This document shows positions 51,679 through 61,267 of a stretch of DNA of 64,000 bases, in pieces (position 1 is the stretch's first letter; each line of letters starts with the position of its first letter). The position numbers and the translations under genes were made by a program. Origin of the DNA: UBA2219 sp964612075 (GTDB lineage: Bacteria > Desulfobacterota > Deferrimicrobia > Deferrimicrobiales > Deferrimicrobiaceae). The notes beneath the pieces were generated by a model that made no database searches, had not been told where the DNA came from, and saw nothing but the letters and a program-made list of their open reading frames with translations. The stretch lies in assembly GCA_964612075.1 (NCBI GenBank), contig CAZTFC010000006.1:10505-74504 (forward strand). The letters run 5' to 3'.

Positions 51679-52310
51679 GGCCTCTCCCCTTCCGGCGTTC
51701 CCTTCTCTTCGAGGGGGGCAGCGGACAGTCCGGCCACGACCATCGACACCGTCACCGTTTCCTTCCCCCGAAGCGGCCGCCCAGGGTACAGCCCCGTGTT
51801 CGCCTGGAGCTTCCGCACCCTGAGCAATTTCGGCTGCCGGGCGAGATCGGCCAGTATCTGCGCGAGCTCCCCCGTGGAGGTCTGGAGATCGAGCTGCACG
51901 GCGATTTCGACGTACCCGCCTCTTTTCACCGGCGGCAGCGCACGGATCGCCGCCATCCGGGTCGAAGGCTTTTGGGCAAGCGGCTTGAGCAGTCCCTGGA
52001 GAGAGACTCCTGCGGCCGAAGCGCTGTCCCCCTCCAGCAGCCCTTCTTCCATCTCCCCCAGCCGTTCCGCAAGCCGCCGCGCTTCCCCGTCGATCAGTCC
52101 CTGCCCATTTCGGAACGCTTCGTACTTCTCTATCGTGGCGACGCGCTGGCGGATGGTTACAAGGTTCTTTTTGTGCTGCGTGTATGCGGGCAGGATCGCC
52201 CACTTCGCCGCCGCAATGCCCGCGGCGAGCAGGAGGCACCCGGCGACAAGGCTTCTCTCCCGGGGGGACATCCCGCGAATCTTCGCAAGCATGCCTTCCA
52301 TGAATCTCAC
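51675..52310 (-). CDS. gspM: GspM/PilO-like secretion platform protein
   Basis: A 211-residue single-span protein: cytoplasmic start, helix LVAGCLLLAAGIAAAKWAIL, coiled coil (about 45-90) and a periplasmic ferredoxin-like domain. Identification rests on place after gspL and this architecture, as the family has little sequence conservation. GTG start overlaps the gspL stop. Confidence 0.75.
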   Translation of the reverse strand: MRFMEGMLAKIRGMSPRERSLVAGCLLLAAGIAAAKWAILPAYTQHKKNLVTIRQRVATIEKYEAFRNGQGLIDGEARRLAERLGEMEEGLLEGDSASAAGVSLQGLLKPLAQKPSTRMAAIRALPPVKRGGYVEIAVQLDLQTSTGELAQILADLARQPKLLRVRKLQANTGLYPGRPLRGKETVTVSMVVAGLSAAPLEEKGTPEGERP

Positions 52311-53770
52311 GTTCCCTCCCCGATGGTCGAAGAATCTTCGGCGTCCGGCGTTTCCCGCAAGGGAACGTATTCCCCCTTCATCTTGAACCGCTCCAGATTT
52401 TCCCCCTGCCGCATGGTCGGGGCCGAGAAATCCACCGCCCGGAACCGTCCGTCCCGGGTCAGCGCGGGGAACAGCTCGCTCGCCGAGGGGGAGAACCCCT
52501 CCATCTCCACGCTCCGCCCCTCGATCCGCAGAGACGAGATCCAAGTCCCGTTCGGGAAGCGATCGGTGATCTCCTTCAGCATCATGATCGCCAAGCCGGG
52601 CGCAGCCTCCCAGTCCTGCAGGACCGCAAGCTTTTCGCGTACGTTTCGGACCTCGGCAATGGATGCCTCGTGCCGTTCCGCGAAGGGACGCAGCTCCGCC
52701 GCCCTGAGGTCAAGCCGTCGGAGATCCTCCCGCGCCTTCAACGTAACGGAGGCCGGCCACGCGATGCCGAGCAGGAAGGCGGCGGCGGCGGACGCCAGCA
52801 CGGCTTTCCTTGCCGCCCGGGAAATCGCGACGGAACGGGCCGAAGCCTGAAGGTCCCTTTCCTTTCCTCCGACGGCAGCGCCATACGCGCACAGGAAAGT
52901 TTCCGGGGCCGAGACGCCTGACGGGAATCTCGACTCGAACATCGCTTCCGAAGCCCGTGCCTGAAAATCGTTTGCAACGCGGAATGGAATTTCGTCCGGA
53001 CCGGCCTGGAAATCCGGCTCGGGAAACCAGTCCGGCGGGGCGTACAGCTCCACCGGATCCCCAGATCCAGCGGGCGTCTCCGCCAGCCCCGCCAGCGCGA
53101 GGGAGATCCCTTCCTTTGCCGCCGCTTCCTCGGGACAGCGGCGGGCGGAGCAGAACAGCGGGGTCTCCCCACGGAAGACGGTGCATTCAACGGACTCTCC
53201 CAGCCGGCAGAGCAGCACGGATAGACCTTCCCGCTTCCCCGTGGACCTTCCCCGGAGCCGGGTCATGGCGGAGCCCGCGGCCCAAGCCGATGGCACCGAT
53301 CCGGCCGGCGACAGACCAGCGCGGGAGAGGAGCTGGCCGCACCGGTCCATATAATCACGGGAAACCGCAGCCACGACGAGGGAGACCTTGCCTTCTTCCG
53401 CGGGCTCCGGGACTTTGATGTACCCGAACCGCAGAGTGTCGGCCGGAAGGGGCAGCAGGCGGTCGAGCTCCAGGCCGACGGCTTCCCGGAGGTCCTTCTC
53501 CTGCAGGGGAGGAAAGGTTGCCCGCACCATTTGAACGCGCTCCGCTGGAAGCACGAGGAAGGCGTCGGCCCCAACAAGGCCGTGGTGCGCGACGTATTCC
53601 CCGATGACGGACTCCGCCTCCTCGAGGCGCGCATCCTCCCGCTCCCCCCGGAATGCGTGCGCCAGCGGCGGGATCGTCACGGAAGGACCTCCCGGCGCGA
53701 AACGGACCGCCAGGAGCGCGATGCGGGAGCCCGAGATATCGATGCCCAGCGCGGTCCGGAACAGTCTCAC
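52307..53770 (-). CDS. gspL: GspL-like protein (PilM-like plus PilN-like domains)
   Basis: A 487-residue protein. The N-terminal ~270 residues are an actin-like fold (LGIDISGSRIALLAVRF, REAVGLELDRLLPLPADTLR) that binds the GspE ATPase; a membrane helix lies near 345-365 (AVLASAAAAFLLGIAWPASV), followed by a coiled coil and a PilN-like periplasmic domain (ITDRFPNGTWISSLRIEGRS). GTG start overlaps gspK (GTGA). Confidence 0.85.
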   Translation of the reverse strand: MRLFRTALGIDISGSRIALLAVRFAPGGPSVTIPPLAHAFRGEREDARLEEAESVIGEYVAHHGLVGADAFLVLPAERVQMVRATFPPLQEKDLREAVGLELDRLLPLPADTLRFGYIKVPEPAEEGKVSLVVAAVSRDYMDRCGQLLSRAGLSPAGSVPSAWAAGSAMTRLRGRSTGKREGLSVLLCRLGESVECTVFRGETPLFCSARRCPEEAAAKEGISLALAGLAETPAGSGDPVELYAPPDWFPEPDFQAGPDEIPFRVANDFQARASEAMFESRFPSGVSAPETFLCAYGAAVGGKERDLQASARSVAISRAARKAVLASAAAAFLLGIAWPASVTLKAREDLRRLDLRAAELRPFAERHEASIAEVRNVREKLAVLQDWEAAPGLAIMMLKEITDRFPNGTWISSLRIEGRSVEMEGFSPSASELFPALTRDGRFRAVDFSAPTMRQGENLERFKMKGEYVPLRETPDAEDSSTIGEGT

Positions 53771-54672
53771 GGTTCCTCCCCGCGGGCCGCCAGGTCCACC
53801 CACCGGAGGACGGTGACCGCCCCTCCCCCGGCGACTTCCGCCAGGCACTTCACGGTGCGGGAAACGTTCCCCCCTGCCCGTCCCGTCGAGGTGATTTCAT
53901 ACACCTGCGATGTCTCCCTTCCCGAGAGCATCGATGCCGCTTTCCGCGTCAGCAGCCCCCGGGCCGCCATCCCCGCGAGTTCCGCGGCGGAGAACGCGGC
54001 CCCTTCCGACCGCATCGAGAGGATCTCGGCGGCGCCTTCCCGGGTCACGCCGGGGACGGAGTTGAGGACGATTACGGAAGCGATGGATGGATCGATGCGG
54101 GAAGCGCTCCCGTGAACGGTGAAAACCCTCGACAGGAACCGGTCGAAGAACTCGCGGGTAACGCCCGCCACGCACCGGAGTTCCTCGATGCCCGCCAGCT
54201 TTCCGTTCCTGGGGAGCAGCGACTCCGGGAGGCGGGAATACTCGGCGGCTTCCGCGCCGTGCGGCCTCCTGTCGTCGTCCGCGTCTCTCCAGTCGAGAAT
54301 GGCGTCCCGCACGCTTTCCGCCTCCTCTTCCGGCAGCCCCCCCTTCACCAGGATCTCCAGCAGTTCGTCTCCCGAGACGGAGTTGATGTCCAGCTTTCCT
54401 CCCTCGCCCGTCACTCGAACCCTGTAGGAGCAGTCCCCCTCCCCGCCTTCGATTCCCATCCGGATCACGTTGTCCGCCGGCAGCGTCGAAAGGAGCATGA
54501 ACGCTCTCGAGACCCCCGTCCGCGCCTGATAATACGCGCGGACGTCGTCGATCCCGTTCCGGGCCGACTGCGCCTCGGTGCGCATCGACAGTGCGAACCC
54601 CGCCGCCAGGGTACCCAGCAGGAGCAGGGCCCACAGGACCAGGATCTGCGCGATGCCGCGGTCCCGCCTCAC
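53767..54672 (-). CDS. gspK: Minor pseudopilin GspK
   Basis: A 301-residue pseudopilin: prepilin site RDRG followed by IAQILVLWALLLLG, lacking Glu5 as usual for GspK. The large helical domain includes LDINSVSGDELLEILVKGGL and ILDWRDADDDRRPHGAEAAE, a known GspK motif. It caps the pseudopilus tip with GspI and GspJ. GTG start overlaps gspJ. Confidence 0.92.
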   Translation of the reverse strand: MRRDRGIAQILVLWALLLLGTLAAGFALSMRTEAQSARNGIDDVRAYYQARTGVSRAFMLLSTLPADNVIRMGIEGGEGDCSYRVRVTGEGGKLDINSVSGDELLEILVKGGLPEEEAESVRDAILDWRDADDDRRPHGAEAAEYSRLPESLLPRNGKLAGIEELRCVAGVTREFFDRFLSRVFTVHGSASRIDPSIASVIVLNSVPGVTREGAAEILSMRSEGAAFSAAELAGMAARGLLTRKAASMLSGRETSQVYEITSTGRAGGNVSRTVKCLAEVAGGGAVTVLRWVDLAARGEEP

Positions 54673-55322
54673 CCGCCCGACCCCCCTCCGGCCGCCACCG
54701 TCACGACGAACGCCGTCTTCCGCGGGCCTCCCGCCGAGGGGACGAGGAACTCCACGCGGACCGCGACCGGCAGGCCGCCCGAAACCCTCGGATCCCAGGA
54801 ATCCTCCCATTCCCAACGCCCCTCCCCGTCCGGACCCGACGAATACGAGAAAGCCAGATCCCCCGCCCCGGGCAGCAGGATCCGCCGCCCTTCGGTCCCT
54901 TCCCAGCGTCCCGCGCCCTCTGCGCGAAACGGCGAGGCCGTCGACACCGCCAGCCCCCCTTCCGGGCCGGAGACCTCGTGGAACGACATCAGGCGGGGGC
55001 CTCCCGGCCCAAGCACCGCAGGCGGTCCCGCCGAAAGGAACCGGACCCGCTTCTTCTCCCCCAGGAAGAAAAGGTTCGCCCCATGTTCCGTGGCGACCGG
55101 AACGGGGTCCGCGGACCGGATCGACCGCTCCACGATCCCCGCCGCGGCGCGCAGGCGCGACGCATTGCGCGCGACTTCTTCCCCCCGCCCGATCGAGGCG
55201 AACGCGATCCGCAGCCCCATCGTGACGCTCCCCGCGATCAGCGCAAGGATCGCGATAGCGACGACCAGTTCGAGGAGCGTGAAGCCGCCCGGCGCGCCCG
55301 GACGCCGCTCACGCGTCCTCAT
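54669..55322 (-). CDS. gspJ: Minor pseudopilin GspJ
   Basis: A 217-residue pseudopilin: class III leader ending GG, then FTLLELVVAIAILALIAGS with Glu5; the soluble part is beta-rich (FLGEKKRVRFLSAG, VRVEFLVPSAG). Overlaps gspI by 14 bp. Confidence 0.88.
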   Translation of the reverse strand: MRTRERRPGAPGGFTLLELVVAIAILALIAGSVTMGLRIAFASIGRGEEVARNASRLRAAAGIVERSIRSADPVPVATEHGANLFFLGEKKRVRFLSAGPPAVLGPGGPRLMSFHEVSGPEGGLAVSTASPFRAEGAGRWEGTEGRRILLPGAGDLAFSYSSGPDGEGRWEWEDSWDPRVSGGLPVAVRVEFLVPSAGGPRKTAFVVTVAAGGGSGG

Positions 55323-55728
55323 CCTTTTCCCTCCGCATCCAACGGGTCGCCCCCACCTCCACGGACCGTTCGTCGCTTCCGTCCATCCAGCGGACCGTCA
55401 CCAGCAGGCGGATTTCATCGTACGGCTCTTCCCCCTCCATCCCTTCCTCCATCTCCCCCCGGACGACGGAGGTCGTCAGTTCCCACCGGTACTTTTCGTC
55501 GAACGCGCCCTCTTCCTTCCCCTCCTCCGGGTCGGGCCGAAGGAGCGCCTCCTCCAGCCGCTGGGCGGCGTAGAACGCCGATTCCGAGGCGTCGCGCGAC
55601 CCGGCGGCAAGCCGCAGCGAACCGGAGAGGAGCCCGAAGACCGACGCGATCCCCGCCGCCAGGATCGTCATCGCGACGACGACTTCGAGGAGGGTGAATC
55701 CCCCGGACGCGTCCCGCCGCCCTCTCAC
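55309..55728 (-). CDS. gspI: Minor pseudopilin GspI
   Basis: A 139-residue pseudopilin: leader ending GG, then FTLLEVVVAMTILAAGIASV with Glu5, followed by a short domain (YDEIRLLVTVRWMDGSDERS) typical of GspI. GTG start overlaps gspH (GTGA). Confidence 0.88.
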   Translation of the reverse strand: MRGRRDASGGFTLLEVVVAMTILAAGIASVFGLLSGSLRLAAGSRDASESAFYAAQRLEEALLRPDPEEGKEEGAFDEKYRWELTTSVVRGEMEEGMEGEEPYDEIRLLVTVRWMDGSDERSVEVGATRWMRREKDEDA

Positions 55729-56168
55729 GGACCCGCCTCCGGGATCCCCGTCAACGGGTCCACTTTCACCCGGATCTCCCCGCCGTCTCCGGCGTCGACG
55801 GACACCTCCGCCTCCTCCGCGGTCCCGTCGGGGAAGAACCGCACCCGCGCCTCCGGCCCCCGCGCCTCTTCCCCCGCCAGCCGCACGGCGCCGATCCGGA
55901 TCGGTTCGGGAAGCCCCTTCAGGACGGCGTCGTTGTCCAGCCCGAACCTCCCTTCCTCCAGGTCGAAGACCGCCTCGCGCACCCGCCCCTCCGCCGCCGC
56001 GATCGAACGCGCCCTCGCCAGCGTTGCGCGCACCTCGGCCGCGGAGGCCCGCAGCCGGGCGGACAGGAGCGTCCGGGAGAACGAGGGGGCGGCGAGCGCG
56101 GCGATCAGCGAGAGGAGGAACAGCACGATCAGGAGCTCGAGGAGACTGAATCCGCCCCGCCGGCGCAT
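55725..56168 (-). CDS. gspH: Minor pseudopilin GspH (FimT/GspH type)
   Basis: A 147-residue pseudopilin: leader ending GG, then FSLLELLIVLFLLSLIAALA with Glu5; the soluble part contains VRFFPDGTAEEAEVSVDAG, the FFPDG motif of GspH/FimT. It is not GspG, which would carry a calcium-binding GspG domain after the helix. Start and gspF stop overlap (TGATG). Confidence 0.85.
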   Translation of the reverse strand: MRRRGGFSLLELLIVLFLLSLIAALAAPSFSRTLLSARLRASAAEVRATLARARSIAAAEGRVREAVFDLEEGRFGLDNDAVLKGLPEPIRIGAVRLAGEEARGPEARVRFFPDGTAEEAEVSVDAGDGGEIRVKVDPLTGIPEAGP

Positions 56169-57385
56169 CAAAACGGCACCTCGTTCAAACGGAAGACGGC
56201 GAGAAAGATCGAGAAGACGATGAACCCGACGAGGAGCCCCATCGCAAGGATCACGACCGGCTCCAGCAGGGAGAGGAACCGCTTCATGGTGCGCCGCGCG
56301 GCGTCCTCGTACGTGTCGGCCACCGACGCGAGCATCGCCTCCAGCCGGCCGGTTTCCTCGCCGACGGCGATCATCTGCAGCGCCAGGGTCGGGAACGGCG
56401 TCGTCTCCTCCAGCGCCCGCGCCACCGTGACCCCGCCCTGGATCCTCTGCCGCGCGGCTTCCAACCCCTCCCGGACCGCAGCGTTCCCGCTTACCTCGCG
56501 GGCGATCACGAGGGACGGAAGAATCGGCACCCCGCCGGACAGCAGCGACGAGAGGGAGCGAAGAACGCGCGAGGTCTCCAGGGCGGCCAGCGTCTCCCCG
56601 ACCAGCGGCCACCTCATCTTGCGGCAGTCCCACGCCCTGCGCGCCTCCGGACGCGCGAGCGCCCCCCGGGCCAGCACCAGGAACACGGCTCCCGCGGCGC
56701 CCAGCCAGAGACCGTACCCCCGGAGGAACCCGCTGGCGCCCAGCAGCATCCGGGTCGGCAGCGGCAGCAGGATTCCCGAGGTGGCGAACATCCCCGCGAA
56801 GCGGGGAACCACGAACGTCATCAGGACGACCACCGAGAGCAGCGCCGCGGCCAGGAGGATCGCGGGGTACAGCAGCGATCCAAGGACGTCCGACCGGAAC
56901 TCGCGGTCGCGGTCCATGTGCCGGTAGGCCTGGTCGAGCGCCTCCTCCAGCCGGCCAGTGGACTGCCCCGCCTCCGCCATCTGGACCAGGAACCGGCTGA
57001 AGGGATTCCCGGGCGCCTTTCGCATCGCGTCCGACAGGGAGCTCCCGCCCCGAACCTCCCGAAGCAGGGACGCGGACACGGGGCCCATCGGCGATTCGCC
57101 GAACAGTTGCGCGAGCATCTCCAACGCCCGATCCATCGGGATCCCAGCGGCCAGCAGTGTCTTGAACCCGTGCAGGAACGGGAGGAGGTCCTTCCCGGCC
57201 GCGCGCGCCCCCCTCCGGGCCGGCGCCTCCGCGCGCCTGTCCGCCGCGGCGGCGGGCCAGACGCGGATCGGGACAAGGCCCATCTCCCGCAGCCGGTCCA
57301 GCGCGACGCGCTCCCCGGCGGCGTCGATCGCCCCTTCGGCGACCTTGCCCGAAGCGTCGGTGGCCCTGTAGCCGAAGACCGCCAT
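56168..57385 (-). CDS. gspF: Type II secretion inner-membrane platform GspF
   Basis: A 405-residue PilC/GspF-family protein with two cytoplasmic T2SSF domains (LPFLHGFKTLLAAGIPMDRA, SRVLRSLSSLLSGGVPILPS) and three membrane helices, the last LEPVVILAMGLLVGFIVFSI. Clearly distinct from pilC at 19.7 kb. Starts three bases after the gspE stop. Confidence 0.93.
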   Translation of the reverse strand: MAVFGYRATDASGKVAEGAIDAAGERVALDRLREMGLVPIRVWPAAAADRRAEAPARRGARAAGKDLLPFLHGFKTLLAAGIPMDRALEMLAQLFGESPMGPVSASLLREVRGGSSLSDAMRKAPGNPFSRFLVQMAEAGQSTGRLEEALDQAYRHMDRDREFRSDVLGSLLYPAILLAAALLSVVVLMTFVVPRFAGMFATSGILLPLPTRMLLGASGFLRGYGLWLGAAGAVFLVLARGALARPEARRAWDCRKMRWPLVGETLAALETSRVLRSLSSLLSGGVPILPSLVIAREVSGNAAVREGLEAARQRIQGGVTVARALEETTPFPTLALQMIAVGEETGRLEAMLASVADTYEDAARRTMKRFLSLLEPVVILAMGLLVGFIVFSIFLAVFRLNEVPF

Positions 57386-57388
57386 GCG

Positions 57389-59095
57389 TCACCCCGCCCT
57401 CGTGACCCGGACGACTTCCTCGACCGTGGTGATCCCGCGCCGCACCTTCTCCCACCCGTCATCCCGAAGGAGGCGCATCCCCTCCGAAACCGCCCGCGAG
57501 CGGATCGCGCCGGCATCGGCCCGCGACAGGATCAGCTCCTTCACTCCCTCCGTCACCGGGAGCAGTTCGAAGATCCCCGCGCGTCCCCGGTACCCCGTGC
57601 CAGCGCACGCTTCGCATCCCCTGCCGACCCGCAGCTCCCCTTCCGGAAACGCCCCCGTCTCCCGGACAACCTCCTCCCGGAACGCACGCGAAACCTCCCG
57701 CGGGGCGGAGCAGTTCCCGCAGATCGTCCGCACCAGCCGCTGCGCCAGGATGCCCATGAGGCAGGAAGGGAGAAGGTACTCCTCCACCCCCATCTCCAGC
57801 AGGCGGGTCACCGCGCCGGCGGCGTCGTTCGTATGCAGGGTGGAAAGCACCATGTGCCCGGTCAGCGCGGAATGGACCGCGATCTCGGCCGTTTCCCGGT
57901 CCCGGATCTCCCCCACCAGGATCACGTCCGGGTCCTGCCGGACGATCGACCGCAGCCCCGACGCGAACGTCAGCCCGATCTGCGGCTTGACCTGGATCTG
58001 GATGACTCCCGGAACCTGGTATTCCACCGGGTCCTCGATGGTGATGACCTTCCGCTCTGCCGACCGGATTTCCTGCAGCGCGGCGTACAGCGTGGTCGTC
58101 TTCCCGCTCCCCGTCGGGCCGGTGACCAGGACCATTCCGTACGGCATCGACACCATCGGCCGGAAGGCGGCCAGCGTTTCGGGGGAGAACCCCAGCGTCC
58201 CCATGTCCAGAGGGACGGACGCCTGGTCCAAGATGCGGATCACGACGCTTTCCCCGTGGAGCGTGGGAACGGTGGATACCCGGAAATCGATCTCCTGCCC
58301 TCCGATCCGCAGCTTGACGCGCCCGTCCTGCGGAAGGCGGCTCTCCGCGATGTTGAGGCGGGCCATGATCTTGACGCGGGAGACGACCGCCGTCTGCAGC
58401 CGCCGCGGGGGCGACTCCACGTCCTCGAGCACCCCGTCGATCCGGTACCGCACGCGGAGGACCTTCTCGTACGGCTCCAGGTGGATGTCGCTTGCCCCCC
58501 TCTCGATCGCGCGGGCCAGGATGAAGTTCACCAGGCGGATGATGGGCGCCTCGGACGCGACCCCGATCAGCCGCTCCACCCGCTCGTCGCCCGCCGGGGC
58601 ATCGGCCGCATCGTCGGCAACTGCCTCGACGATCCGGTCCATGGAGGAGGACGAGTCCCCGAACGAGATCTCGATCGCCTCCCGGACGCCTTCCTCCGTC
58701 CCCGCCAGCACCTCGACCCTCCTGCCCGTCGCTCTCGCGACCGCCTCCCTGGCGTCCGCATCGAGCGGGTCGGCCATCGCCAGGGTGATCGTCCCGTTCG
58801 TGACCGAAACGGGAAACAGCAGCCGTGCGCGCATGAAAGGCAGAGGAAGGGAGGATGCGTGCACGGACTCGGGCTTGTCGGGATTACCGCGGAATGCGGG
58901 GATGCCGCACAGCTCTTCGTAGGCCCGCAGGAGAGCTTCCGGAGTCAGCAGCCCCCGGGAGACGAGGAGGCGGGGGAATGCCGGCCCCGGGGCCCCTGCG
59001 AGTTCGCGCAGCCGCTCCTCCTCCGACGGGGGTGTGGAGATGCCGGCGAGGAGCTTCTCGTTGAACCGTTTCCGGTTCCTTACCTCCGTCCCCAT
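57389..59095 (-). CDS. gspE: Type II secretion ATPase GspE
   Basis: A 568-residue secretion ATPase. Degenerate N-terminal MshEN domain (about 30-150), core with Walker A GPTGSGKTTTLYAAL, VILVGEIRDRETAEIA, GHMVLSTLHTND, and a four-Cys zinc finger (CGNC...CEAC). First gene of the secretion operon gspE-F-H-I-J-K-L-M-C-D. The upstream gap (59096-59257) shows no clear -35/-10. Confidence 0.92.
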   Translation of the reverse strand: MGTEVRNRKRFNEKLLAGISTPPSEEERLRELAGAPGPAFPRLLVSRGLLTPEALLRAYEELCGIPAFRGNPDKPESVHASSLPLPFMRARLLFPVSVTNGTITLAMADPLDADAREAVARATGRRVEVLAGTEEGVREAIEISFGDSSSSMDRIVEAVADDAADAPAGDERVERLIGVASEAPIIRLVNFILARAIERGASDIHLEPYEKVLRVRYRIDGVLEDVESPPRRLQTAVVSRVKIMARLNIAESRLPQDGRVKLRIGGQEIDFRVSTVPTLHGESVVIRILDQASVPLDMGTLGFSPETLAAFRPMVSMPYGMVLVTGPTGSGKTTTLYAALQEIRSAERKVITIEDPVEYQVPGVIQIQVKPQIGLTFASGLRSIVRQDPDVILVGEIRDRETAEIAVHSALTGHMVLSTLHTNDAAGAVTRLLEMGVEEYLLPSCLMGILAQRLVRTICGNCSAPREVSRAFREEVVRETGAFPEGELRVGRGCEACAGTGYRGRAGIFELLPVTEGVKELILSRADAGAIRSRAVSEGMRLLRDDGWEKVRRGITTVEEVVRVTRAG

Positions 59096-59190
59096 GCGGC
59101 TGCCTCAGCGCGGCCGGGGCCGGACGGAGATCGGTTGCATCGACGGGGGGGCCCCGTGCGAGGCGCCGTTTCCCGGACCGCGTCGGTAGT

Positions 59191-59216
59191 GGAGGACGGG
59201 GCGGACCCCGTCCTCC
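59191..59216. terminator. Strong hairpin between ggt and gspE
   Basis: GGAGGACGGGG-CGGA-CCCCGTCCTCC is a perfect 11-bp stem with a four-base loop, 42 bp after the ggt stop on the minus strand. No U-tract follows, so it is not a textbook intrinsic terminator, but it may attenuate read-through from ggt into gspE or stabilise the ggt mRNA end. Confidence 0.5.
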
Positions 59217-59257
59217 TCCCTGCGACTATACGTCAGGATACCGGCTTCCGCCGAAGA

Positions 59258-61267
59258 TCACCACCCCACGGCCTGGCCGTCCTTCCGGACCGTATCCGTC
59301 CCGGCGCGGTAAATGCCGTTGATGGGCCCGTCGTCTTTCTGGCACTTGTCGCCTTTCCAGCCTTTTCCGTCTTTCCCGCCATGCTTCTTGCCCAGGCAAG
59401 GCGCAGGCAGGCTCGGGTCCTTTTCGAACAGGATCCCCTGGTAGCCGCCACCGAGCCCCCGGCTGCCCGTGGTGCTCGACATCTCGTGTCCCCACGACCT
59501 CAGGGTCTCGCCCACCTTGTCGTTCAGGTAGACGTCAAGCTGCAGGTTGCCCGTGTTGCGACCGCTGGATACCTGTGCGTGGTCCCAGCGGGCCGCGTCG
59601 CTCGTGGCCTGCACGTTGTAGCCGAGGTCGATCATGTTGACGATGTGCTGCACGTGCCCGAGGGGCTGCGTGCTCCCGCCCATGTTCCCGAACGCCATCA
59701 CGGGCTCCTCCACGCCATACTGATTATCCTTCGTGATGAAGCCGGCGATGATGGTAATGAAGGGCTGCTTGCCCCCTTCGAGCGTGTTGGGGTGGTCGGG
59801 GTCGAACGTGAACATCCCGCCCCGGCTGCTCAGTTGGAAGCCGTAGCCGGGGATCGTCACCTTGGAACCCCAGGAGGTGTAGACGCTGTACACGAACGAG
59901 ACCATATTCCCCCAGCGATCCGCGCTGGCGCCGTAGATCGTGCCTCCGGGCAGGTTGCCCAGCACGTCGGCCGGCCGCGCCACGGGAGCAACGGAGGGGA
60001 GGTTGCCGATGTCGATCTTGTCGCAGAGGCCCGCCGCGTAGGTCTTGTTGAGGAAGTAGTTGTTCAGCTTGTCGTAGAGGCTCGGGTAGAACTTCGGGTC
60101 GGCGTTATAGCGCAGGAGGTCCGAGTAGGCCAGCTTCTTCGCCTCGACCTCGATGTGCGTGAACAGGGCGTTCTCGCGGCCGATGGCGGCCAGGTCGAAC
60201 GGCTTGATCTCGGCGCACGTCTCCAGGATGTTGAGCATCTCCAGGGCGGCCCACCCCTGGCTCGGGGGCGGCGTCTCATAGACGTTGTACCCGTGGTACG
60301 TGGTCATGAGGGGCTCCACCCATTTCGCCTGGTACTTCTTCAGGTCGTTCAGGGTCCAGAACTGCTTCATGCCCGAGGGCAGCTTGACGCCCAGGGAATT
60401 CGCCTTGTTCACGATCGCCTCGGCGATCTCCCCCTTGTAGAACGCGTCCCGACCTTTATTCTGCAGCACCTCGAACGTGCGCCCCATGTCCGGGTTGCGG
60501 AAGATGCTGTAGAGCCCCGGGACATCCCCTCCATTGCAGTAGACGTTGGGGGTGTCGGGATCGAGGGTGGAATTGCAGAGCATCGTCTTGTTGCTTCTGA
60601 AGCTGGATGCGAGCACTTCGTGGACCGGGAAGCCTTCGAACGCGCTCCTGCGGGCCGGTTCAAGAACTTCCTTGAAGGTCATGGTCCCGAACCGCTTGAG
60701 CATCTTGTCCCAGCCGTCCACGGAGCCGGGCACCATGGCGGCCCAGATCCCGTTGGTGCCGGGCCCGCCGTACAGGCCGTTGTTATCCGGACCGATGTTG
60801 TAACCGTTCAATGCGAAGACTTCCTTGGTGTAGTTCTTCGGCGAGGGGCCGTTCGCGGAGATCTGGTACAGCTTCTTGGTCTTCGCGTCCCAGATGATCG
60901 CGAATAATTCCGCCCCGAGGCCGCAGCTCTGCGGTTCCTGGAGCGCGATCATGGCCATGGCGGCGACCGCCGCGTCCACGGCGTTGCCGCCCTGCTCCAG
61001 GATCTGAAGCCCCGCCTGCGCCGCCTGCGGCTCGCTGGTGGCGACGACCCCGTTGCGGGCAAGAACCTCCGACCGGGTCTGGTCGGCCCAGCCGCCGTTG
61101 GGCCGCGTTCCGCGGACCGCGGTGATGCCGGCGCTCGGGTTCGGGTTGGCGACGGTCGGTTTCCCGAACGGATTGGGCGACGGGCCGGCTGCAATCGCCG
61201 GCGCGGGGCCAACACCCATGAACAGGATGCAGCAGATCCCCAGTAGAGCGCACAGTTGTTTCCTCAT
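59258..61267 (-). CDS. ggt: Exported gamma-glutamyltransferase
   Basis: A 669-residue Ntn-hydrolase with a Sec signal (MRKQLCALLGICCILFMGVG to AIAA). LEQGGNAVDAAVAAMAMIAL and PGSVDGWDKML are family motifs; self-cleavage should occur before Thr 443 (GGTIYGASADRWGNMVSF), which becomes the nucleophile, and FGNMGGSTQPLGH supplies the oxyanion glycines. Near the C-terminus (624-642) an unusual Cys-bounded Lys/Gly-rich insert (KKHGGKDGKGWKGDK) interrupts the usual GYQGI...YRAGTD region. It lies upstream of and codirectional with the secretion operon, so it could be a cargo. GGAGGGG precedes the ATG. Confidence 0.93.
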   Translation of the reverse strand: MRKQLCALLGICCILFMGVGPAPAIAAGPSPNPFGKPTVANPNPSAGITAVRGTRPNGGWADQTRSEVLARNGVVATSEPQAAQAGLQILEQGGNAVDAAVAAMAMIALQEPQSCGLGAELFAIIWDAKTKKLYQISANGPSPKNYTKEVFALNGYNIGPDNNGLYGGPGTNGIWAAMVPGSVDGWDKMLKRFGTMTFKEVLEPARRSAFEGFPVHEVLASSFRSNKTMLCNSTLDPDTPNVYCNGGDVPGLYSIFRNPDMGRTFEVLQNKGRDAFYKGEIAEAIVNKANSLGVKLPSGMKQFWTLNDLKKYQAKWVEPLMTTYHGYNVYETPPPSQGWAALEMLNILETCAEIKPFDLAAIGRENALFTHIEVEAKKLAYSDLLRYNADPKFYPSLYDKLNNYFLNKTYAAGLCDKIDIGNLPSVAPVARPADVLGNLPGGTIYGASADRWGNMVSFVYSVYTSWGSKVTIPGYGFQLSSRGGMFTFDPDHPNTLEGGKQPFITIIAGFITKDNQYGVEEPVMAFGNMGGSTQPLGHVQHIVNMIDLGYNVQATSDAARWDHAQVSSGRNTGNLQLDVYLNDKVGETLRSWGHEMSSTTGSRGLGGGYQGILFEKDPSLPAPCLGKKHGGKDGKGWKGDKCQKDDGPINGIYRAGTDTVRKDGQAVGW

